A stretch of DNA of 64,000 nucleotides from S015-6 sp964384945 (GTDB lineage Bacteria > Desulfobacterota > DSWW01): positions 1 to 64,000 of the forward strand of contig CAYLMK010000014.1 of the NCBI GenBank assembly GCA_964384945.1. The letters run 5' to 3'. The translations under genes and the position numbers were made by a program. The notes beneath the pieces were generated by a model, which saw only the letters and a list, made by a program, of their open reading frames with translations, ran no database searches and was not told where the DNA came from. The number at the start of each line of letters is the position of its first letter. Position 1 is the first letter of the stretch. Shown here in pieces: positions 26,477 through 33,422 of this stretch.

Positions 26477-26838
26477 TTTGAGCTTCCTTGTTCACGAGAT
26501 CCTCACCCCGCGTTGTCGCAAAGCCGCCTGCCTTCTCGTCATGATTGCGGCTCTGCTGATTCGTCAGTCGCGGGGTGAGCAGCGGATTTCAGGTCCGGCC
26601 GGTCTCCTTGTCTTTTCCTTTTCCATTGTTGTAAGATCTTCGTTGAGTGGTCAAGGAATTTTTTATCCAATTGGTCAAATTTTCTACTTGTCGGTTTTAT
26701 TGTATTCTTTGTGGTCTGTCAAGTGAAAAAAGTCGGGCCCCCGCCCCCCTGTCGCTCCGAAGCGTCGTAACGCAAGCGCCCACAGGCTGAATCATAACGT
26801 CGACATTTAGATCTATAACGTGACGGAGAGCATCACCC
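26477..26838. promoter_or_regulatory. 362-bp divergent control region with TTGA-N4-TCAA operator, copy 4
   Basis: No convincing gene is present. On the minus strand TTGACA (26717-26722) and TAAAAC (26694-26699), 17 bp apart, face the envelope operon. Downstream lie GGTCAA (26673-26678) and the palindrome GTTGAGTGGTCAA (26642-26654), half-sites 24 bp apart. The 26642-26722 block is near-identical in layout to 5794-5871, including TATTGTATTC between operator and -35. The region also separates the divergent OYE gene at 27039, which may be controlled from the same site. Confidence 0.65.
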
Positions 26839-27114
26839 ATGAGGGACAGCGGATCCATGCTGGAGCAGCTGGCCACGGTTATCCATCAAGGAGACAAGAG
26901 CGGCAACGACATGATCGTCCGCCTCGCATTCCCTCTGGCCGAGGCAGACAAGTATTTCTCCATGGGCAGCGAGCGTTTCGAGTCTCTGATGCAGTCCCTC
27001 ATCGTTGCATTCGAATCAAACCATGAAAGGAAGGGAACATGCTCAAGCACCTATTCAGCCCCATTCGTATCGGATCGATGGAAGTCAAGAATCGAATCGT
27101 GCTGCCCCCGATGA
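26839..27114 (+). CDS. Possible small protein upstream of and overlapping an OYE gene
   Basis: An ATG-led frame with GC-rich third positions like its neighbours, beginning MRDSGSMLEQLATVIHQGD and continuing through DMIVRLAFPLAEADKYF, with GGAGAG upstream. The final 25 codons overlap the start of the 27039 gene in another frame and look non-coding, so the true product, if any, may be shorter or the frame may be a decayed gene. No family recognised. Confidence 0.3.
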   Translation: MRDSGSMLEQLATVIHQGDKSGNDMIVRLAFPLAEADKYFSMGSERFESLMQSLIVAFESNHERKGTCSSTYSAPFVSDRWKSRIESCCPR

Positions 27115-28997
27115 CGGTCGGTTATGGAGTTCCGGAAGGCACGGTTTCGGACAAACACAGGGACTACTACGAGGCTCGAGCCCGGGGCGGCGCCGGCCTC
27201 ATCATCACGGAGGCGGCCTGCGTGCACGCCGAACGAAAATACGGGCTGTATCCCCTGGGACTCTACGACGACGCCCAGATCGAGAGCTGGAGCGGACTGG
27301 CGGAGGCGATTCATCGCCACGGGGCGAAGCTCGCCGTTCAACTGATGGACCCAGGGCCGGAAAGCATCATGATGCTGACCGGGATCCGGCCGGTCGGCCC
27401 CTCCCCTGTGGCCGGCCGAGGTCTCTTTCGAGAGGTGCCCCGGGAACTGTCCGCCGGAGAGATCGAGGCGATCGTTCGTGATTTCGCCCAAGCCACCCGC
27501 CGCGCGAAGGAGGCCGGCCTTGACGCGGTCGAGATCCATGCAGCGCACGGCTATGCCCTCGTCGGCTCCTTTCTCTCCCCCTTTTTCAACAAGCGGACGG
27601 ACCGCTACGGTGGATCCCTGGAAGGACGGCTCCGAATCCTTCTGGAGATCCTTGAAGCCGTCCGGGCCCAGGTGGGCGAGGATTTCCCGATCATCGTGCG
27701 AATGTCCGGGGACGAGCGTCGGACCGGGGGTCGCACTGTCCAGGAAAGCCAATTCATCGCCCGTATCCTGGTCGAGGCGGGGGTAGACGCGCTGGAGGTA
27801 TCGGGAGGAACGGTCCCCAACGTCTTCTGGGCCGTGGTTCCCCCCTCCGGAACCCCGCTCGCCCTGAACGCCGCGTTCTCCGAGGCGATGAAGGGGGTGG
27901 TTGACGTCCCGGTGATTTGCGTGGGCAGGATCAACTCCCCTCGGATAGCGGAGTTCCTCCTGGAAACAGGCAGGGCGGATCTGGTGTCGATGGGGCGGGC
28001 CCTGCACGCGGACCCGGAACTGCCGAACAAGGCCGCCTCGGGCGCCTTGGAGGACATCGTTCCCTGCATCGCGTGCAACTGCGGGTGCATCGGTTCCGTG
28101 GTGAAGGGACTGCACGCCACCTGTATCGTCAATCCCGCGGCAGGCAGGGAGAGAGAGATGACCCTTGTGCCCGCGGAAAAACGGAAGAAAGTCCTGGTGG
28201 CCGGGGGAGGGCCGGCAGGGCTCGAGGCGGCTCGCGTCGCTTCCCTGAGGGGCCACCAGGTGACTCTTTACGAGAAGGAACAGAAGCTCGGCGGTCAGGT
28301 CAATCTCGCCAGCGTGCCCCCGTTCATGCAGGAGATGGGCCAGCTCATCAAGCATCTGACCACCCGGGCGGAGAAGGCGGGCGTTGCGCTCATGCTGGGC
28401 AAGGCGGTCACCCCCGAACTCATCGAAGAGATCAAGCCGGATGTGGTCGTCGTCGCCACCGGGGCATCCCCTGTCGTCCCGAAAAACATCCCCGGAGTCG
28501 ACAAGGACACGGTCGTAACGGCCTGGGAAGTCCTGGCCGGTCACAAGGCGTCCATAGCCAGAAAGGTGATCATCGTCGGCGGGGGTCTTACCGGCTGCGA
28601 AACCGCCGACTTCCTGGCCCTTCCCACCGACAACATGGCCGCTGCACCCACGCACGTCACCCTCCTGGAAATGCGGGAGGAAATCGCCATGGACAGCATG
28701 GCGGAACCGCGGCACCTGCTCCTGGACAGACTTCGGGAGAAGCGCGTAGAGGTTATCGTCCGGGCCCGGGTCAAGGAAATACTCGACGACGGAGTGGTGT
28801 TCGAGCGAGACGGCCGGGAGGAAACCCTTCGCGGTTTTGAATATGTGATTCTGGCCATGGGGGCAAAATCGGCCGATACCCTGTCAAAGGCGATCGAGGG
28901 GAAGGTGCCGGAGGTCTATGTGATCGGTGATGCAGCCCAGCCGCGCAGAGCCCTGGAGGCGACTGCCGGCGGGGCCGAGATCGGGCGAAGAATCTGA
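27039..28997 (+). CDS. OYE/2,4-dienoyl-CoA reductase-type flavoenzyme (BaiCD-like), copy A
   Basis: A 652-aa protein with an FMN TIM barrel (1-about 360: MLKHLFSPIRIGSMEVKNRI, EIHAAHGYALVGSFLSPFFN, RTDRYGGSLEGR), a canonical 4Fe-4S linker Cx2Cx3Cx11C (CIACNCGC, then CIVNP), and C-terminal FAD (VLVAGGGPAGLEAARVASLRG) and NAD(P) (VIIVGGGLTGCETADFL) domains. It would reduce or, in reverse, form a conjugated enone or dienoyl double bond, with electrons crossing from NAD(P)H through FAD and Fe-S to FMN. Its twin at 33423 has exactly the same length and is highly similar along its whole length. GGAAGGGAAC precedes the ATG. Confidence 0.9.
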   Translation: MLKHLFSPIRIGSMEVKNRIVLPPMTVGYGVPEGTVSDKHRDYYEARARGGAGLIITEAACVHAERKYGLYPLGLYDDAQIESWSGLAEAIHRHGAKLAVQLMDPGPESIMMLTGIRPVGPSPVAGRGLFREVPRELSAGEIEAIVRDFAQATRRAKEAGLDAVEIHAAHGYALVGSFLSPFFNKRTDRYGGSLEGRLRILLEILEAVRAQVGEDFPIIVRMSGDERRTGGRTVQESQFIARILVEAGVDALEVSGGTVPNVFWAVVPPSGTPLALNAAFSEAMKGVVDVPVICVGRINSPRIAEFLLETGRADLVSMGRALHADPELPNKAASGALEDIVPCIACNCGCIGSVVKGLHATCIVNPAAGREREMTLVPAEKRKKVLVAGGGPAGLEAARVASLRGHQVTLYEKEQKLGGQVNLASVPPFMQEMGQLIKHLTTRAEKAGVALMLGKAVTPELIEEIKPDVVVVATGASPVVPKNIPGVDKDTVVTAWEVLAGHKASIARKVIIVGGGLTGCETADFLALPTDNMAAAPTHVTLLEMREEIAMDSMAEPRHLLLDRLREKRVEVIVRARVKEILDDGVVFERDGREETLRGFEYVILAMGAKSADTLSKAIEGKVPEVYVIGDAAQPRRALEATAGGAEIGRRI

Positions 28998-29023
28998 TTC
29001 CCTTGTGCGCTATGGGGAACGAA

Positions 29024-29458
29024 TCATCCCCGGTACTTCAGAAGGATCCTGCACTTCTGCACCCCCTGGGGAGCGGATTCCAGGACGGTGAGTTCCGCTC
29101 CCAGGAGCTTGAAGAGCGTGCGGTCCATTTCCATGGCCGCATCGCAGGCTTTCGCCTGATCAGGCCGTTTGTAGCCGTAAGGGCAGCCGTTTACATAGAA
29201 CTCAAAGCTGTCAGGCCCCATACTCTGCTCGATGACCTCAAAGGGGAAGTTCATCTCTTTGCGCGTCTTCAACAAATACTCCTTCAGTTCCAGGATCGAA
29301 CTCATCCGCCTGGTCCCTGATCCCGGCATGTAAAAGATCATCCTCCCCATGGATCTATTCATGGATCTTGCGAAGGGCTCGCCCACCCAAGGCACCTTGC
29401 AGATCCTTTCATAGAGTCTTCCGAGCTTGGGCATCACTTTGTCCGTATTCGGCCGCAT
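29024..29458 (-). CDS. Uncharacterised 144-aa protein
   Basis: The ATG at 29458 is preceded by GAGGAGCGAGAGA, supporting a real gene. The N-terminal part is basic and helical (KLGRLYERICKVPWVGEPFARSM). The C-terminal part has the pattern FEFYVNGCPYGYKRPDQAKACDAAM, a long helix, then KCRILLKYRG. The spaced Cys residues and LGAEL segment resemble the small-molecule-binding folds of ATC-hydrolase/V4R-like proteins, but I cannot assign a family. It is convergent with the OYE gene at 27039 and lies downstream of the SCP2 gene, 378 bp away on the same strand. Confidence 0.65.
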   Translation of the reverse strand: MRPNTDKVMPKLGRLYERICKVPWVGEPFARSMNRSMGRMIFYMPGSGTRRMSSILELKEYLLKTRKEMNFPFEVIEQSMGPDSFEFYVNGCPYGYKRPDQAKACDAAMEMDRTLFKLLGAELTVLESAPQGVQKCRILLKYRG

Positions 29459-29836
29459 TCTCTCGCTCCTCGTTATGACTCGAATTGCTTCCGTTGTTTA
29501 CGCATTCCAGGGAACAGCATTCGTGCGGCCGCAGTTCCCGGCGACGGAGGTATTCTCTACAACCTCCACCATACATGGCAGGCGTCCGCACGAGACCGGG
29601 GCACAATGCGCCGACACGAATTCCGAAGAGATCGTTCTAGCGGTCCAGGCGCCATTCGCCGCCGGGGAAGTGTTCCCTGATCCGTACCTTGGTGGGTGAG
29701 CCATGACGCAGGTAACTCCTCCGTCCGAACGGAGAGGATGATCCGGCAACCTTCCCCCTTCCCAGCACGATGAGAAAGGTTGCCGGAATCCTCTCGTCCG
29801 ACCAGGCCGTAATTCGACCAACCCGGAAGAGCTCGA
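29459..29836. other. 378-bp gap without a supported gene; contains a long hairpin
   Basis: No frame here has a plausible start, ribosome site and family similarity. It holds a strong inverted repeat: 29732-29753 (GAGAGGAT-ga-TCCGGCAACCTT) pairs with 29776-29795 over 20 bp with a 2-nt bulge and a 22-nt loop. A smaller hairpin CTCCGT-CCGA-ACGGAG lies beside it. It is downstream of the SCP2 gene and could cap or stabilise that transcript; no U-tract is present. Confidence 0.5.
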
Positions 29837-30202
29837 TCAACTGCCCATGATCGATCCGAGTTTCATCGCCAGGCTCATGTCTCCGCTGATCTTGATCTTG
29901 CCCGACATGAAAGCCATCTGGGGATTGAGGCGACCGGCATTGATCTCTCGCCAGTCCCCGACCGCCTGGGTAATGGTCATCTTGGGGGAGGCCGCCTTCC
30001 CCTTGGCGGTCTTGATCTCTCCGCCCGCCAGTTCCATGTAATACTCCCCACCACCTTCCCCGGTCAGCACAACCTGGATAACAGCGTTCACGTCTTTGAT
30101 CTTGGACATCTGATCCCGGTTCGCCGCCGCCTGTTCCGGCATCCATTTGAGATAGTAATCGTCCGGCGTGATGTTCTCTGGGGGTTTCGGTCGCTCTGCC
30201 AT
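29837..30202 (-). CDS. SCP2 sterol-carrier-domain protein
   Basis: A 121-aa soluble single-domain SCP2 protein: VNAVIQVVLTGEGGGEYYMELAGGEIKTAKGKAA is the core strand set (two beta hairpins), followed by PKMTITQAVGDWREINAGRLNPQMAFMSGKIKISGDMSLAMKL, where the last part is the classic SCP2 ligand-cavity signature. The fold binds sterols, fatty acyls and other hydrophobic ligands. AGGAG precedes the ATG. It lies between the two paired OYE genes with Fe-S proteins and a TetR upstream on the same strand, so it may carry the lipid substrate for the neighbouring reductases. Confidence 0.88.
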   Translation of the reverse strand: MAERPKPPENITPDDYYLKWMPEQAAANRDQMSKIKDVNAVIQVVLTGEGGGEYYMELAGGEIKTAKGKAASPKMTITQAVGDWREINAGRLNPQMAFMSGKIKISGDMSLAMKLGSIMGS

Positions 30203-30445
30203 GGTCTGTCTCCTCTCTTTACATGGGTTGTCTGAAACACCGTTCCTGCTCCATGAAGCCCCTAAGAGCTTCCCCTATCAGAGATGTTCTGAACCAGCCC
30301 CATTTCATGCATACAGACTCCTTCGGACAGGGTTTGTGGCAAACTCACGACGGCGGCAGAACATTTGTCCGTTGTCCGTCATGGCGTTCATCGAGGCCGG
30401 CGACTCACCCTCGTCGCGATTCAACTGCTGCGCCAACCTGCCCGA

Positions 30446-31549
30446 TCATCCCAGCCCCATTTGGGCCAGCCGCTCCTTCGCCTGCGGCGGCTCCAACTTG
30501 CGGCGGCGTACCATGGTCAAGCTCTCCGTTGGACACGCCGGCACACAGTTGCCGCAACCGAAGCACATATTTCCGTTCACCGCAATCACCTCATCCACGA
30601 CCCTCAAGGCTTCCATCTGGCACCGTTCCACGCAATCCCCACAGCCGGTGCACGTGTCTTTGTTCGCCTCTACAATGAAGTTGGAATACTCGAGCACGGT
30701 ATTGTTATGCGTGCGCTTGGCGTTCGCCAAGAACTCGCAGCAGCATCCGCAGCAATTGCATACGAAGAATGCCCGGTCTGAGTAATTGCCCACATTGTGC
30801 ATGAGGCCGGCTTTCTCGCAAAGCAGGATGATTTCACGGGCCTCTTCCCTGGTGATTTTCTTTCCGAAGCCCCGGTCGATGGCATAATCGGCCGCCTCAC
30901 CCACCAAAAGGCAGGAATGTTTAGGAACGCCCTCGATCTTGCAGGGGTCGTCAAGCAAGTACTTATGGTGGCGGCAGTAGCACGTTGCCGCTGAAAAACA
31001 GGTTTCTCTTTCGATCATTTCGCTCAGTCTTTCATACGAATAGATTTCGGTTGTCTGCGGCAACTCGCTCTCGACCGTGATGATCCGGGCCGGCGCCTCC
31101 GGCATCATCTGCTTCATCATTTCGGGATCCTTCATGACCGCATCCATGAGGTCCCTCATTTCCCCTTCCATGAATTCTTTCAGCATTCTTGCGACTTTCC
31201 GGTCTTTTGGGGTATCCCTTCCCCGCATCAACTGGTATTCCACCACCCCGGGGACGAATTGGGTGAGGGTGTATTTCCGGACGCCGTCCTTGCCTTTGAT
31301 GACGAAAATCAACCCGTTGTCGGCCATGGATTCAAGCATTTCTTTCAGAGATTGCGGGTCTTGCGAATACGTCTCGCTCAGTTCGGCGACCGTGAAAGCG
31401 CCCACGGGGAACTTGGCCCCCACTTCGGCCTGTTCCGGCGTGTAGAACTGCTCGAGGATCTTGAAATACGGCTCTACGAGGAGCATCTTCACCTGGTGCT
31501 CGTTCAGCCGCATTCCCAATCTGTAATAAACGTCGTCGATGCTTCTCAT
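30446..31549 (-). CDS. Cys-rich 4Fe-4S protein with winged-helix-like N-terminus, copy A
   Basis: A 367-aa protein, the same length as its paralogue at 62498. The N-terminal 100 residues are helical with a winged-helix-like LLESMADKGL pattern (here MLESMADNGLIFVI). The middle carries TCYCRHHKYLLDDPC and FFVCNCCGCCCEF, an unusual Cys cluster, and the C-terminus has two 4Fe-4S ferredoxin motifs (CTGCGDCVERCQ, CFGCGNCVPACP). The ATG at 31549 sits behind AAGGAGATATCG, better than the GTG at 31567. It probably transfers electrons to or from the flavoenzymes nearby. It is 46 bp downstream of a shorter relative at 31596. Confidence 0.82.
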   Translation of the reverse strand: MRSIDDVYYRLGMRLNEHQVKMLLVEPYFKILEQFYTPEQAEVGAKFPVGAFTVAELSETYSQDPQSLKEMLESMADNGLIFVIKGKDGVRKYTLTQFVPGVVEYQLMRGRDTPKDRKVARMLKEFMEGEMRDLMDAVMKDPEMMKQMMPEAPARIITVESELPQTTEIYSYERLSEMIERETCFSAATCYCRHHKYLLDDPCKIEGVPKHSCLLVGEAADYAIDRGFGKKITREEAREIILLCEKAGLMHNVGNYSDRAFFVCNCCGCCCEFLANAKRTHNNTVLEYSNFIVEANKDTCTGCGDCVERCQMEALRVVDEVIAVNGNMCFGCGNCVPACPTESLTMVRRRKLEPPQAKERLAQMGLG

Positions 31550-31595
31550 CGATATCTCCTTGTTCACCTGTGCGCCGATCTTTCTGCATGAACCA

Positions 31596-32480
31596 TCAGG
31601 ACAAATCCACCTTGCCCAGAATCCGGTTTACCACGTCGTCCACGGCGTTCGGGTTGTCGAGTCTCAGCTTGATGGCGCCGCGCGGGCATGCGGCTGCACA
31701 CCGACCGCAAACCCGGCAGTACTCATCGATGATCGCCCGGCCACCTCTCACCTGAATGGCCTTGATAAAGCACGCCTTCTCGCACGTCCCGCAACCGACG
31801 CATGCGTCGGTCACTTCAACGGACAACCCTTCCACCGGATGCATGATTCCATCCACCGTCGCTACGGGTCCTCGCCGGAAGGCACGCGACAGGCAACAGC
31901 ATTCGCAGCAGAAACAGTTGGTAAGCAGTCTGCCGTCGTAAGGTATGCGAAGCAGCTCGTAATCCGCCCTCGCCTCTCCGACAATAGGCACGAGTCCCGC
32001 CGCGATCGCTCTTCGCACATGGGCCCTGGCTTCCTCCTTGGTCGCCTCCCGGCCGTACTCACGAGGGATTTTCCTGGCAGATTCCCCCATGAAGATGCAA
32101 CCTACGTCCCTTGGATAGTGTTCGCATCCGTAAATGGCCCGGCACGCGCACTGTTGGAGGATCACACGGTAATTCGAGATATCGATGAGGCGGTCAAGCA
32201 CCTCTTCGGGCAGCGCGATGCCCTCGGCGCCTTCGATATCCTTGTTGATGGGGATGGTAGAGACGTAGGAAAGATTCGGATCCAGCGCCGGGATCCTGTC
32301 CCGCAGTGCGGGGATGTAAGCCATGGCGTAAAGCCACTCGAAGCTCTTAAAGAACTTCGTGGCCAATTTCCCTCCCCGCTTGCGATCGAACTCGTAGGCT
32401 GCGTTGAACGCCGGAACGACCCCCCTGTGGAAGATTGTCTTTGAAATCCGCTTCACCGCATCCCTGGAATAAGCAATCAT
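31596..32480 (-). CDS. Cys-rich 4Fe-4S protein, shorter relative
   Basis: A 294-aa protein related in plan to 30446 and 62498: QQCACRAIYGCEHYP, then TNCFCCECCCLSRAF, then two C-terminal ferredoxin motifs (CVGCGTCEKACF, CRVCGRCAAACP). It lacks their winged-helix-like N-terminus and instead starts with a basic helical region. AGGGGGGCAAGC precedes the ATG. It lies upstream of the 30446 gene on the same strand and downstream of the TetR gene. Role inferred as electron transfer; partner unknown. Confidence 0.8.
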   Translation of the reverse strand: MIAYSRDAVKRISKTIFHRGVVPAFNAAYEFDRKRGGKLATKFFKSFEWLYAMAYIPALRDRIPALDPNLSYVSTIPINKDIEGAEGIALPEEVLDRLIDISNYRVILQQCACRAIYGCEHYPRDVGCIFMGESARKIPREYGREATKEEARAHVRRAIAAGLVPIVGEARADYELLRIPYDGRLLTNCFCCECCCLSRAFRRGPVATVDGIMHPVEGLSVEVTDACVGCGTCEKACFIKAIQVRGGRAIIDEYCRVCGRCAAACPRGAIKLRLDNPNAVDDVVNRILGKVDLS

Positions 32481-32608
32481 GCCTTGCCCCCCTGTCCTTT
32501 ACCGACCCTGTAAGTCTAGCCCTGGATCTGCGGCCGGAACTCCCCGAAGTACTCCAGAATATGTTCTTGACTCATGTGTTCGTCTCCCTGCGCACTTCGG
32601 AGTCGAGA

Positions 32609-33244
32609 TCAGCCTTCGGCAACCCTTGCCGGGGGAACGAGCATCCCGTGGAGGTCGAGTTCCGCATTTTTCCTCGCCAAGGCTTTGATCTGTTCCTCGT
32701 CAAACTTCCTTCTCTGGTCGAACAGGTAGGTCGAGGCGAGCTTTTCCATGGCGCCGCTCAACCGGATGGCTGCCAGTTCCGTATCCAAGTCCTGTCTGAC
32801 AAGCTCGTTGCACTTCCACTGGTCCATCATCGTCCTGATCAAAGAAATGTTCCTCCGATCGTACTCCTGCCGGATCTGCGTGAATCGCTTGCTCACGCCG
32901 GCGGAGACCTCCAAGGCGATCCTGGCGAAGTCGCGGTCCGCGAATATGAAGCGCAGGGTCCGCTCCAGGCTTTTCACATAGGCGTCCACGATCTCCTCTC
33001 GGTTCTCAAAGATGGGTTCCTTGGACTCATATCCGTCAATCATCTGCCGGTTCATCTCCTCGAGTTGCTCTTCCAGGATGATTGCGAAGATCGCTTCCTT
33101 GTTCTTGAAATAGCGGTATATCGTTCCCCGGCCGACGCCTGCCTTCTTGCAGATCATTTCGATATTGGTCTTGTGATAGCCGTGAGCGGCAAAGACCTTC
33201 TTCGCGACCTCCATGATCTGTCTTCTTCTATATTCCGGTTTCAT
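32609..33244 (-). CDS. TetR-family regulator, FadR-like
   Basis: A 211-aa TetR protein: RRRQIMEVAKKVFAAHGYHK, TNIEMICKKAGVGRGTIYRYF, KNKEAIFAIILEEQL is the DNA-binding domain; the remainder is a helical ligand domain. In front of it lies a perfect palindrome GAATGACATGTCATTC, very close to the site bound by the Bacillus acyl-CoA-responsive TetR protein FadR, so an acyl-CoA effector is a reasonable guess. It is divergent from the OYE gene at 33423 and upstream of the two Fe-S protein genes and the SCP2 gene. The start at 33244 is the first ATG after the operator; AAGGA and GAGGG lie upstream. Confidence 0.9.
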   Translation of the reverse strand: MKPEYRRRQIMEVAKKVFAAHGYHKTNIEMICKKAGVGRGTIYRYFKNKEAIFAIILEEQLEEMNRQMIDGYESKEPIFENREEIVDAYVKSLERTLRFIFADRDFARIALEVSAGVSKRFTQIRQEYDRRNISLIRTMMDQWKCNELVRQDLDTELAAIRLSGAMEKLASTYLFDQRRKFDEEQIKALARKNAELDLHGMLVPPARVAEG

Positions 33245-33271
33245 CCCTCAATGTCCTTTCCTTGGAAATTG

Positions 33272-33318
33272 GAATGACATGTCATTCTCAATATGCCGGT
33301 TTTACTTTTCTATGTCAA
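33272..33318 (-). promoter_or_regulatory. Autoregulated tetR promoter with FadR-type palindrome
   Basis: The 16-bp perfect palindrome GAATGACATGTCATTC is at 33272-33287. On the minus strand TTGACA (33313-33318) and CATATT (33290-33295), 17 bp apart, point at the TetR gene, with the palindrome starting 2 bp past the -10. The same region must also drive the divergent OYE gene (start 33423), so one operator can control both. Confidence 0.75.
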
Positions 33319-33422
33319 TATATTATCTTATCCGTGCATGTCGACAAAAGAAGAGTATTCGTGGACGGGGGCCATCCAATAGGTTACGCCGTCGAGGTCC
33401 TTCTCGCAGGAAAGGAGTGGTC

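Noticed and set aside
29409..29606. Small minus-strand frame of 65 codons
   Set aside because: Cys/Arg/Asn-rich, no ribosome site, and it overlaps the better-supported 29024-29458 gene.
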